NCBI GenBank assembly: GCA_963975885.1
Contig: CAXBIS010000011.1
Coordinates: 62,001-126,000 of the forward strand
DNA: 64,000 bases
DNA from: Pseudazoarcus sp963975885
Lineage (GTDB): Bacteria > Pseudomonadota > Gammaproteobacteria > Burkholderiales > Rhodocyclaceae
Direction of reading: 5' to 3'
Shown here: in pieces, positions 25,197 to 33,120 of the stretch
Layout: the number at the start of each line of letters is the position of its first letter
Position numbering within the stretch: position 1 is the stretch's first letter
The notes under the pieces: generated by a model
What the model was told of the DNA's origin: nothing
Databases searched by the model: none
Seen by the model: only the letters and a program-made list of their open reading frames with translations
Made by a program: the position numbers and the translations under genes

Positions 25197-26363
25197 TTAA
25201 TTGTTCGAGTCGAGCCCGAGCGCCTTGCGCACGCCCTCGTGGCGAACTTCGCCGTCGTGGGTGAGGCAGGCTCCGCTCATCACCTCGTCTTCCCAGTCGA
25301 GCGTGAGCGCACCGTCCTTGATGAACGGGCTGATGAAATTGAACAGATTCTTCGCGACCATTTCGGACGCGTGCACCGGCATGCGACTGGCGATGTTGGT
25401 CGGCCCGACGATGAGAACGCCGTCGACGCGCTTCTCTTCGCCGGCCACCGTGCCTTCGACGTTGCCGCCGGTCTCGGCCCCCAGATCGACGATGACCGCG
25501 CCGGGCTTCATTTGCCCGACCATCTTCTTGGTCACGATCACCGGTGCCTTGCGTCCCGGCACCGCGGCGGTCGTAATCAGCACGTCGCACTGTGCGATGG
25601 CCTTGCCCAGGCGCTCGGCCTGCTGCTTCTTCTCGTCGGCGGTCAGCTCGCGCGCATAGCCACCCTCGCCGGTCGCGTCGACGCCGGTTTCGACGAACTT
25701 GGCGCCCAGCGACTCGACCTGCTCGCGCGTCTCGGGGCGCACGTCATAGCCCTCGACCTGCGCGCCGATGCGCCGTGCCGTGGCAATCGCCTGCAGGCCG
25801 GCCACGCCGGCACCGATGACGAGCACGCGCGCCGGACGGATGGAACCGGCCGCGTAAGTGAGCATCGGAAAGAACTTCGGGCAGTGGTTGGCGGCGATCA
25901 GCGCGCAGGCGTAGCCGGCAACGGCCGCCTGCGAGGACAGCACGTCCATGCTCTGCGCGCGCGAGATGCGCGGCAGCAGTTCCAGGGCAAAGGCGGTGAC
26001 GCCACGCTTGGCGATGGCCTGCACGCGCTTGGCGTCGGACCATGGCTGGAGCATTCCCACCAGCACCGCGCCGGGCTTCAACTTGCCGATGAGCTTCTGG
26101 CTGGGCGGTTGCACGCACAGCACCACGTCGGCACCGGCGTACACATCCTCGCCACTGTCGGCGAACGCGACATCGCCGAAGGCCTCGTCCGGGAAATGCG
26201 CCTCGGCGCCCGCACCGCGCTCGACGAGCGCGCGCGCGCCGAGTCCGGCGTATTTCTTGATCACATCGGGCACCACCGGCAGGCGGCGCTCACCGGCCGC
26301 CTTCTCGGCGGCCACGCCGATCACCAGCGGTGTCGGCTGTGCGGCTTCGGTCTGTTCGCTCAA
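25197..26363 (-). CDS. pntAA: NAD(P) transhydrogenase subunit alpha part 1 (NAD-binding)
   Basis: Soluble NAD(H)-binding domain I of proton-translocating transhydrogenase, related to alanine dehydrogenase. Key segments are GVAAEKAAGERR..P near the N-terminus, QAAVAGYACALIAA, the Rossmann motif VLVIGAGVAGLQAIATARRIGA, and PVIVTKKMVGQMKPGAVIVDLGAETGGN. I place the start at TTG 26363, which gives 388 residues and follows a strong aaagggaaaggaa ribosome site. The upstream open frame (to 26411) is Arg/His-rich and lies in the leader. A promoter-like pair sits at 26551-26580. Confidence 0.93.
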   Translation of the reverse strand: MSEQTEAAQPTPLVIGVAAEKAAGERRLPVVPDVIKKYAGLGARALVERGAGAEAHFPDEAFGDVAFADSGEDVYAGADVVLCVQPPSQKLIGKLKPGAVLVGMLQPWSDAKRVQAIAKRGVTAFALELLPRISRAQSMDVLSSQAAVAGYACALIAANHCPKFFPMLTYAAGSIRPARVLVIGAGVAGLQAIATARRIGAQVEGYDVRPETREQVESLGAKFVETGVDATGEGGYARELTADEKKQQAERLGKAIAQCDVLITTAAVPGRKAPVIVTKKMVGQMKPGAVIVDLGAETGGNVEGTVAGEEKRVDGVLIVGPTNIASRMPVHASEMVAKNLFNFISPFIKDGALTLDWEDEVMSGACLTHDGEVRHEGVRKALGLDSNN

Positions 26364-26550
26364 GGTCTGTTCCTTTCCCTTTCGGGCGTGCGTCGCGTGG
26401 CGCTTCCGCACGCGACAGGAGACACGTCGCAGCGCGGGAGTTTCGCCCGCAAACGGGCGACCACGCGCCGGTTACGGCGGGGTCCGGGCGTCGCTCCGAC
26501 TCCGTCCGGCGGGCCGGCTTGGAGCCGGATCGGCGCCGCTCAAAAGCGCA

Positions 26551-26580
26551 ATGATACCGATTGCGGACCATCGCTCACAA
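26551..26580 (-). promoter_or_regulatory. Candidate sigma-70 promoter of pntAA-pntAB-pntB
   Basis: On the minus strand TTGTGA (26575-26580), an 18-base spacer, then TATCAT (26551-26556). It lies in the 263-base gap between glcF and pntAA and points toward pntAA, giving a leader of about 180 bases. Confidence 0.45.
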
Positions 26581-26626
26581 GTCGGTGGCTGTCGCACGCC
26601 CGCCCACGCCGCCCCAAGAGTTGCCT

Positions 26627-27868
26627 TCACGCGGCCGCGGTGAGGCGCTCGTCGATGTATTCGATCCAGTGGCGCACCGGCACATCGGTGGCCGGATCGA
26701 GGTGGGTGATGCAGCCGATGTTGGCCGAGGCGATGCGCCGCGCGCCGTGCTCGGTAAGCGCGGCGAGCTTGTCTTCGCGCAGGCGATGCGACAGTTCGGG
26801 CTGCAGCAGCGAATAGGTCCCGGCCGAGCCGCAGCACAGATGGGCGTCGCGCACCGGCAACAGTTCAAAGCCGGCTGCCGTGAGCACCGACTCGACCACA
26901 CCGCGCAGCTTCTGTCCGTGCTGCAGCGTACACGGAGCATGGAAGGCGAGCTCGCCGGCGCTGCCGGGCGCGGCGTCGAGGCGCTCGACCAGGGCGTCGT
27001 GCTCGGCCGCGACGACCTCGCCGATATCGAGCGTGAGCCCCGCCACCCGCGCGGCGCGGGCCGCGTAGGCCGCGTCGTCGGCAAGCAAGTGGGCATAGTC
27101 GCGCACCTGCACGCCGCAGCCCGAGGCCGTCATGACGATGGCCTCGATCTCGCCGCGCTCGATGGCCGGCCACCACGCATCGATGTTGCGTCGCGCGTCC
27201 GCGCGTGCGCCCTCGTGATCGTCCAGGTGCTGACGCAACGCGCCACAGCAACCCGCGCCCCGTTGTTCGACCAGCGAGATGCCGACGGCGTCGAGTACGC
27301 GTGCCGCGGCCGCGTTGATCGACGGCGCCATCGAAGGTTGCACGCAGCCCGCCAGCGCGATCGCGCGCCGCGCATGACGCGGCGCAGGCCAATGCCCGGC
27401 CGGGCGCGCGAGCGGAACCTTTTCCTTGAGCGCGGCAGGCAGCATGCCACGCGCCAGGCGCCCGGCGCCCATCGCCGCGCCGAACAGGCCGGCACGCGGC
27501 ACGAAGGCCTTCAATGCCCAGCGCATCGCGCGCTGGCCCAGCGGACGCGACACGCGCTGCGAAACCACATGACGCCCGATATCGACCAGGCGCCCGTACT
27601 CGACGCCGGACGGACAGGTGGTCTCACAGGCGCGACAGGTCAGGCAACGATCCAGATGCAGCTGCGTGCGCTGCGTCGGTTCGTCGCCCTCGAGCACCTG
27701 CTTGATCAGGTAGATGCGCCCGCGCGGCCCGTCGAGTTCGTCGCCGAGCAGCTGGTAGGTGGGACAGGTTGCGGTACAGAAACCGCAGTGCACGCACTTG
27801 CGCAGGATGGCGTCCGCCTCCTGGCCCTCGCGCGTGTCACGGATGAAATCGGCAAGCTGGGTCTGCAT
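26627..27868 (-). CDS. glcF: Glycolate oxidase iron-sulfur subunit GlcF
   Basis: Electron-transfer subunit of glycolate oxidase, which oxidises glycolate to glyoxylate and passes electrons to quinone. The 413 residues have two [4Fe-4S] motifs near the N-terminus (CVHCGFCTATCP at about 25-36, CLTCRACETTCP at about 75-86). Two Cys-rich CCG domains follow (seen as GCVQPS, GCCGAL, then HAPCTLQHG and CCGSAGTYS). Its length is close to E. coli GlcF. Last gene of glcD-(small ORF)-glcE-glcF, 12 bases after glcE. Confidence 0.94.
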   Translation of the reverse strand: MQTQLADFIRDTREGQEADAILRKCVHCGFCTATCPTYQLLGDELDGPRGRIYLIKQVLEGDEPTQRTQLHLDRCLTCRACETTCPSGVEYGRLVDIGRHVVSQRVSRPLGQRAMRWALKAFVPRAGLFGAAMGAGRLARGMLPAALKEKVPLARPAGHWPAPRHARRAIALAGCVQPSMAPSINAAAARVLDAVGISLVEQRGAGCCGALRQHLDDHEGARADARRNIDAWWPAIERGEIEAIVMTASGCGVQVRDYAHLLADDAAYAARAARVAGLTLDIGEVVAAEHDALVERLDAAPGSAGELAFHAPCTLQHGQKLRGVVESVLTAAGFELLPVRDAHLCCGSAGTYSLLQPELSHRLREDKLAALTEHGARRIASANIGCITHLDPATDVPVRHWIEYIDERLTAAA

Positions 27869-27880
27869 AGGGACTCGTCC

Positions 27881-28945
27881 TCAGAACGCTGCGTACATTC
27901 GGCCGGGATTGAGGATGCCGGCCGGATCGAAGGCGGCCTTCAGGCGGCGATGCGTCTGCATCAGCGGCGCCGTGGGCGCATGGAATACCTCGCCGTTGCG
28001 CTCGCCGCCGCGAAACAGCGTGGCGTGCCCGCCGAGCGCGGTGGCGCGCTCGCGCGCGACATCGGGCGCGGCGTCCGAGCGCAGCCAGCGCTGGCCGCCG
28101 CCCCACTCCAGGTACTGGGCGCCGTCGAGCGCCAGCGCCGCGGCGGTGGTCGGCAGCGCGAACCGCCACAACGGCGCATCACCGGCAAAGAAGTCGTCGC
28201 GCTGTTCGCGCAACGCCTCCCAGTAGGCATCGGCATCGGCCCCATCGAGCGCCTCGCCGCCCAGGCGCTCGCGCGCGGCATCCACCGCCGCGCGCGCACC
28301 CGACAGGCGCACCCGCAACACGCCATCGTGCCAGGCAGTGGCCGACACCGGCAGCGGCTCGGCGCCCCACTCGTTCATCCGAGCGAGTGCCGTGACCTCG
28401 TCGCATTCGAGCGCCAGCGTGGCCTCGGCCACGGGGCGCGGCAGCACCTTGAGCGAGACCTCGACGATCACGCCCAGCGTGCCCAGCGCGCCCGTCATCA
28501 GGCGCGAGACGTCGTAGCCGGCGACGTTCTTCATCACCTGGCCGCCGAAGGAGAGCAGTTCGCCACGTCCGTCGATCACCTTCATGCCCAGCACGAAGTC
28601 GCGCAAGGCACCCACCGCCATGCGCCGCGGCCCAGACAGGCCGGTGGCGACCATGCCGCCGACAGTCGCGTGCTCGCCGAAACGCGGCGGTTCGAAGGCC
28701 AGCCACTGGCCTTTTTCCGCCAGGGCTGCGTCGAGTTCCGCGAGCGGCGTGCCGGCACGCACGGTGACCACGAGTTCGGTCGGCTCGTAGGCCACGATGC
28801 CGGCGCACTCGCGCGTGTCGAACAGCTCTCCGGCCGGCTCGCGGCCGTAGAAATCCTTGCTGCCGCCGCCGCGCACGCGCAGCGGCGTGCGGGCTTCGGC
28901 CGCGGCGCGGATGCGCTCGCGCCACACGTCGATGATCTCGCTCAT
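27881..28945 (-). CDS. glcE: Glycolate oxidase FAD-binding subunit GlcE
   Basis: FAD-binding (PCMH-type) subunit of glycolate oxidase. The 354 residues contain the FAD-binding signatures LRVRGGGSKDFYG, the central GEHATVGGMVATGLSGPRR, and GGQVMKNVAGYDVSRLMTGALGTLGVI. It is shorter than GlcD, as expected for GlcE. The ATG overlaps the stop of the 38-codon membrane gene upstream by four bases, so translation of GlcE is probably coupled to that small gene and not directly to glcD. Confidence 0.94.
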   Translation of the reverse strand: MSEIIDVWRERIRAAAEARTPLRVRGGGSKDFYGREPAGELFDTRECAGIVAYEPTELVVTVRAGTPLAELDAALAEKGQWLAFEPPRFGEHATVGGMVATGLSGPRRMAVGALRDFVLGMKVIDGRGELLSFGGQVMKNVAGYDVSRLMTGALGTLGVIVEVSLKVLPRPVAEATLALECDEVTALARMNEWGAEPLPVSATAWHDGVLRVRLSGARAAVDAARERLGGEALDGADADAYWEALREQRDDFFAGDAPLWRFALPTTAAALALDGAQYLEWGGGQRWLRSDAAPDVARERATALGGHATLFRGGERNGEVFHAPTAPLMQTHRRLKAAFDPAGILNPGRMYAAF

Positions 28946-29058
28946 GAATCCTTCCTCTTGTCCGGCCGGCGCGACACGTGGCGCAGCGTCATCCAGGCGC
29001 CGATGAACATCAGCACCGGTACGCCCACCAGCAGCAGTTGCAGCCAGCCCTTGTCCAT
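28942..29058 (-). CDS. 38-residue single-pass membrane peptide inside the glc operon
   Basis: A short gene lies between glcD and glcE: MDKGWLQLLLVGVPVLMFIG, then a basic tail (RHVSRRPDKRKDS). The ATG (29058) begins just past the glcD stop (29060-29062), and its TGA overlaps the glcE ATG by four bases, so it fills the gap exactly. One membrane segment (about residues 5-24) with a positive cytoplasmic tail is predicted by eye. Junction geometry and membrane-plus-basic-tail composition argue for a real gene. It may anchor the otherwise soluble GlcDEF complex; that is inference. Confidence 0.65.
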   Translation of the reverse strand: MDKGWLQLLLVGVPVLMFIGAWMTLRHVSRRPDKRKDS

Positions 29059-29059
29059 G

Positions 29060-30568
29060 TCAGAAACGCGGCAGCTCCGGGTGCGGCAGATCGCCACCCT
29101 TGACGTGCAGCCGCCCGTATTCGGCACAGCGGTTGAGCGTGGGGATGGCCTTGCCGGGGTTGAGCAGACCGTCCGGGTCGAAGGCCGCCTTGACGCGGAA
29201 GAAGGCATCCAGCGTGGCGCGATCGAACTGATTGCACATCTGGTTGATCTTCTCCACGCCGACGCCGTGCTCACCGGTCACCGTGCCACCGAGCGCGATC
29301 GACAGTTCCAGGATGTCGGCACCGAATTCCTCGGCGCGATGCAGTTCGCCCTCCTTGTTCGCATCGAACAGGATCAGCGGATGCAGGTTGCCGTCGCCGG
29401 CGTGGAACACGTTGAGACACCCCAGGCCGTACTTCTTCTCCATGCCGGCGATGGCGTCGAGCATCTCGCCCAGGCGCTTGCGCGGAATGGTGCCGTCCAT
29501 GCAGTAGTAGTCGGGCGAGAGCCGCCCGGCGGCCGGGAAGGCGGCCTTGCGTCCGGCCCAGAATCGCAGGCGCTCGGCCTCGTCGCGCGAGACGCGGATC
29601 TCGGTGGCGCCAGCCGCCTCGAGCACCTCGCGCATGCGCGCGACCTCCTCGGCCACTTCCTCGGGCGTGCCATCGGACTCGCACAGCAGGATGGCCTTGG
29701 CGTCGAGCGGATAGCCGGCATGCACGAATTCCTCGACGGCGATGGTGGTCGGCTGGTCCATCATCTCCAGGCCGGCCGGAATGATGCCGGCTGCGATGAC
29801 CGCGGCGACCGCATCGCCGGCCTTGATCACGTCGTCGAAGGCCGCCAGCACGCACTGCGCGAGCTGCGGCTTGGGTGTGAGGCGGACGGTGACCTCGGTG
29901 ACCACCGCCAGCATGCCCTCCGAACCGATCATCGTCGCCAGCAGATCGTAGCCGGGCGCGTCGGGCGCGGCGGATCCGAACTCGACGACTTCGCCATCCA
30001 TCGTCACGCCGCGCACGCGCAGCACGTTGTGCACGGTCAGACCGTACTTGAGGCAATGCACGCCGCCCGAGTTCTCGGCCACGTTGCCGCCGATGGTGCA
30101 GGCGATCTGCGAGGACGGGTCGGGCGCGTAGTACAGGCCGTGGGGCGCGGTGGCTTCGGAAATGGCCAGATTGCGCACGCCCGGCTGCACCACCGCCGTG
30201 CGTGCCAGACGGTCGATGGAGACGATGCGGTTGAATTTGGCCAGTGAAAGCAGCACGCCGTGGGCATGCGGCAGCGCCCCGCCGGACAGGCCGGTGCCGG
30301 CACCGCGCGCGACAACCGGCACGCCCAACTCGCTGCAGGTGCGCAGGATGGCAACCACCTGCGCCTCGGTCGAGGGCAGCGCCACGACCATCGGCAACTG
30401 CCGGATCGCGGTCAGGCCGTCGCACTCGTAGGGGCGCACGTCCTCGGTGTCGTAGATCAATCCGCCCGGCGGCAGCAGCGGCGACAGGGCGGCGATCACG
30501 CGTGCGCGATCGACGCCGGAAAAATCGCGCTCGGCCACGTTCGGCGGCGCATCCAGCGTGGTGTTCAT
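29060..30568 (-). CDS. glcD: Glycolate oxidase FAD-linked subunit GlcD
   Basis: Catalytic FAD-linked subunit of glycolate oxidase. The 502 residues have the PCMH FAD-binding fold (VARGAGTGLSGGALP, CTIGGNVAENSGGVHCLKYG, GLTVHNVLRVRGV) and the FAD-oxidase C-terminal domain with NVFHAGDGNLHPLI and GGTVTGEHGVGVEK. Length matches E. coli GlcD (499). The gene overlaps the stop of the preceding GntR regulator by four bases, so regulator and enzyme are probably cotranscribed. Lactate-type dehydrogenases are related, but the adjacent glcE and glcF settle the call. Confidence 0.95.
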   Translation of the reverse strand: MNTTLDAPPNVAERDFSGVDRARVIAALSPLLPPGGLIYDTEDVRPYECDGLTAIRQLPMVVALPSTEAQVVAILRTCSELGVPVVARGAGTGLSGGALPHAHGVLLSLAKFNRIVSIDRLARTAVVQPGVRNLAISEATAPHGLYYAPDPSSQIACTIGGNVAENSGGVHCLKYGLTVHNVLRVRGVTMDGEVVEFGSAAPDAPGYDLLATMIGSEGMLAVVTEVTVRLTPKPQLAQCVLAAFDDVIKAGDAVAAVIAAGIIPAGLEMMDQPTTIAVEEFVHAGYPLDAKAILLCESDGTPEEVAEEVARMREVLEAAGATEIRVSRDEAERLRFWAGRKAAFPAAGRLSPDYYCMDGTIPRKRLGEMLDAIAGMEKKYGLGCLNVFHAGDGNLHPLILFDANKEGELHRAEEFGADILELSIALGGTVTGEHGVGVEKINQMCNQFDRATLDAFFRVKAAFDPDGLLNPGKAIPTLNRCAEYGRLHVKGGDLPHPELPRF

Positions 30569-31308
30569 GACTCCGTCTCCTCTTCGGCGAGCGCGCGCCA
30601 GCGCGCCGGATCCAGTCCCAGCCGGCGTGCCGCGCCGACCAGATGGGCCGCCGCGGCGCGACGCGCGCCGGGCGCGTCACCGGCCGCGATGGCCGCGAAA
30701 ATGCGTTCATGCTCGCGCTGCGCGTCACGGGCACGCCCGGCGCGATGCCCTGCCGCGCTCCAGGTGGGCGCACGCGAACCCGAGAACTGCTGCCCGACGA
30801 ACTGCTGGAAACGCGCCAGCGCGCGGTTGTGCGTGGCCTCGGCGATCGCCACATGGAAGGCGTCGTCGTCGACCACCGCATCGGCCGCCTCTGCAAGCGC
30901 GGCGCGCATGCGCGCCAGCGCCGCGCCGATGCGCGCCAGATCGGCCGCGTCGCGCCGCTCGGCAGCGAGCGCCGCGGCTCCGGTCTCGACCACGTAACGC
31001 AGTTCGAACACGTCGGCCGCATCCTGCGGCAGCACGTCCGGCAGCGGCAAGCGGAACACGCCCTCCCCCGGGCGCGCCGCGACGAAGGCGCCCGAGCCCT
31101 GACGCGTGCGCACGCAGCCGTCGGCCTTGAGCCGCGCGACGGCCTCGCGGATCACCGCGCGACTGACCCCGAAGCGCTCGCACAGCACTTTCTCGGTCGG
31201 CAACTGCGTGCCCGGCGCGAAACCCTCGGCGCGCAGCCAGGCCTCGAGCGCATCGGCCACCTCGTCGGACAGGCGCGCCGGGCGTTGCGTCGTTTCGGGT
31301 GCGTTCAT
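30565..31308 (-). CDS. glcC: GntR-family regulator, FCD subfamily (GlcC/LldR-like)
   Basis: Ligand-responsive regulator of the glc operon. From ATG 31308 it has 247 residues: an N-terminal winged helix (LPTEKVLCERFGVSRAVIREAVARLKADG) and a C-terminal all-helical FCD domain with metal/acid-binding His residues (DDAFHVAIAEATHN, AAAAHL). It is the first gene before glcD with an ATGA overlap. A perfect TTGTC-A-GACAA dyad lies just upstream of its start, fitting autoregulation. The TRAP transporter at 31.5 kb is divergent from it and may share control. GlcC versus LldR cannot be separated except by the adjacent glcDEF. Confidence 0.85.
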   Translation of the reverse strand: MNAPETTQRPARLSDEVADALEAWLRAEGFAPGTQLPTEKVLCERFGVSRAVIREAVARLKADGCVRTRQGSGAFVAARPGEGVFRLPLPDVLPQDAADVFELRYVVETGAAALAAERRDAADLARIGAALARMRAALAEAADAVVDDDAFHVAIAEATHNRALARFQQFVGQQFSGSRAPTWSAAGHRAGRARDAQREHERIFAAIAAGDAPGARRAAAAHLVGAARRLGLDPARWRALAEEETES

Positions 31309-31321
31309 GGCAGCGATCAAG

Positions 31322-31332
31322 TTGTCAGACAA
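31322..31332. promoter_or_regulatory. Candidate FCD-GntR operator
   Basis: A perfect ttgtc-a-gacaa dyad lies 14 bases upstream of the GntR start codon. It agrees with the TNGTNNNACNA pattern of FadR/GlcC-type sites. A TTGACA motif near 31418 may be the -35 of the divergent TRAP operon. Confidence 0.6.
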
Positions 31333-31544
31333 ATTGATGCTACGCCATCGCGCCGAGCGTGTCACCTGCGATCGTCGGAAGATATCGGCCCGCCTTGTTC
31401 GAGTAACTACATAGTATTGACAAACGAAAACACGGATGCTTCACTTACTACACAGTTACGCCACAACGTCCGCCCGACAACAACAAGACGCTGGCCGCTG
31501 TACCCAAAGCTTCGCAACGTCACACCACAAGAGGAGGTCCGACG

Positions 31545-32540
31545 ATGTTCAAGCGTCACACACTCAAGCTCGCCGCCGCACTGTTCACGGCGTCCGCGCT
31601 GGTCACCACCGCTCACGCCGAGCGGCTTTCGATCTCGACCTGGGGCAGTCCCAAGCACCCGCAGGTGTCGCAGTTCATCCCGCAGTTCGAAAAGAAGCTC
31701 GAAGAGAAAAGCGGTGGCAAGTTCCGCGTGCGCAGCTTCCAGGGCGGCGAGATGGTCAAGCAGGAATTCGTGCCGACTGCGGTCCCTCAGGGCACGGTCG
31801 ACATCTCGTTGACGACGATGGATACCTGGTCTGGCCGCATTCCCGAGGTTTCCATCCTGACCACGCCGCTGTGGAACAAGTCCATGCAATGGACGCGCGA
31901 CAACCTCAAGCCGGGCAACCCGATCTTCGACTACTACAACGCCAAGTTTCGTGAGCAGGGCGCGGTCATCCTGGTGATGTTCGACATCGGCCCCCCGGTG
32001 CTGTCGACGAATTTCCCGGTGGCCCTGCCCGAGGACATGGAGCGCAAGTCGGTACGCGTGTATTCGCGCGGCGCAGGCCTGGTGATCCAGGAACTGGGCG
32101 CCTCGCCGGTGACGATGGGGGTCGGCGACGTGTATTCCGGTCTGCAGCGCGGCACCGTGGATGGCGCCATGGGCGGCCTGGGTGGCGCCGTGGGCCTGAA
32201 GCACTACGAAGTCACGACCAACATGTTCGTGCAGAACGGTGTCATCGGCACGCTGGTGCACGCCTACGTGATGAACCGCGACAAGTACGAAAACATGGAT
32301 CCCGAACTGCGCAAGGCGCTGGTCGCCGCCGCGGAGGAAGCGCGCGACGAGATGCAGCAGTACCTGATCGACATCTACGCCAAGCAGGTCGAAGAGGTGC
32401 GCCAATCGGGCTCGACGGTCACGGTGCTCGATCCGGGCAGTGCCCAATGGAATGCCTGGGAGGATGCGCTGGCCGGCTTCACCGAGAAGGCCCGCAAGGA
32501 GTACCCGGCCGAGCTCGTCGAGCTCATCGCTGCTGAGTAA
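31545..32540 (+). CDS. TRAP transporter substrate-binding protein (DctP family)
   Basis: Periplasmic receptor for an organic acid imported by a TRAP transporter. The 331 residues start with a signal peptide ending TTAHA. The mature start RLSISTWGSPKHPQ, FQGGEMVKQEFVPTAVPQG and GVGDVYSGLQRGTVDGAMGG are typical of the DctP fold. The conserved substrate Arg region appears as SVRVYSRG. A Sec signal and the following dctQ and dctM make the call secure. The ligand is not determinable; neighbours suggest a hydroxy acid or an aconitase-X substrate. Confidence 0.92.
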   Translation: MFKRHTLKLAAALFTASALVTTAHAERLSISTWGSPKHPQVSQFIPQFEKKLEEKSGGKFRVRSFQGGEMVKQEFVPTAVPQGTVDISLTTMDTWSGRIPEVSILTTPLWNKSMQWTRDNLKPGNPIFDYYNAKFREQGAVILVMFDIGPPVLSTNFPVALPEDMERKSVRVYSRGAGLVIQELGASPVTMGVGDVYSGLQRGTVDGAMGGLGGAVGLKHYEVTTNMFVQNGVIGTLVHAYVMNRDKYENMDPELRKALVAAAEEARDEMQQYLIDIYAKQVEEVRQSGSTVTVLDPGSAQWNAWEDALAGFTEKARKEYPAELVELIAAE

Positions 32541-32549
32541 TGCACGAGG

Positions 32550-32573
32550 GGGCCGCCCCTGCGAGGGCGGCCC
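32550..32573 (+). promoter_or_regulatory. Intercistronic hairpin between dctP and dctQ
   Basis: A perfect 9 bp stem gggccgccc / gggcggccc with a six-base loop, beginning 10 bases after the dctP stop and lacking a T-run. Such hairpins commonly raise binding-protein mRNA over membrane-subunit mRNA by stabilisation or partial termination. Confidence 0.7.
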
Positions 32574-32603
32574 TGCATCCGAACCCCTGCCAGGAGACCA
32601 CCC

Positions 32604-33113
32604 ATGTCTTCCGTGCAAGAACCGACGGGCTTCGTCCGCACGCTCGAGACGACCGGCAAGCTGATGACCGGCTTGTCCGTGGCGCTGATGATCGTGCTCG
32701 CGCTACCCATCGTCTACGACGCGCTGTTGCGCGCCTTCGGCTACCCGACCATCTGGGTATTCGAGACCACGCTGTATGCCTTCATTTTCATCGGCTTTCT
32801 CGGCAACGCGCTGGCCGTCAAGCGCGGGGCCCATTTTCGCGTGACCATCCTGGCTCAGCTCTTTCCGCGCGCCAAGCCAGCGCTGGACATGATCTCCAAC
32901 GTGTCGGTGCTGCTGTTCGCACTGCTGGTGATCACTTCCGGGCTGTACTTCGCCTGGTACTCGTGGAGCAACTCCATCGGCTCGTCGACGCTGCTCGAAG
33001 TACCGCTGTGGATTCCCAACCTGGCCATTCCGATCGGCGGGATCGGGCTGTTGCTGCAGACCATCGTGCAGATGTGCTGCGGCATGCCCGACCACGGCGA
33101 AGCCGGCGACTGA
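32604..33113 (+). CDS. TRAP transporter small membrane subunit (DctQ)
   Basis: Small integral membrane subunit of the TRAP transporter. The 169 residues contain four hydrophobic segments, including LMTGLSVALMIVLALPIVYDALLR, the conserved WVFETTLYAFIFIGFLGNALAVKRGAH region and IPNLAIPIGGIGLLLQTIVQ. A Shine-Dalgarno aggag is 9 bases before the ATG. It sits between dctP and dctM, seven bases from the latter. Confidence 0.92.
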   Translation: MSSVQEPTGFVRTLETTGKLMTGLSVALMIVLALPIVYDALLRAFGYPTIWVFETTLYAFIFIGFLGNALAVKRGAHFRVTILAQLFPRAKPALDMISNVSVLLFALLVITSGLYFAWYSWSNSIGSSTLLEVPLWIPNLAIPIGGIGLLLQTIVQMCCGMPDHGEAGD

Positions 33114-33120
33114 GAGGCGC

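Noticed and set aside
26561..30247. A 1228-codon open frame on the plus strand opposite glcF-glcE-glcD
   Set aside because: It is antisense to three firmly identified genes, has no domain character and is Arg/His/Ala-rich, as expected for the opposite strand of GC-rich genes.
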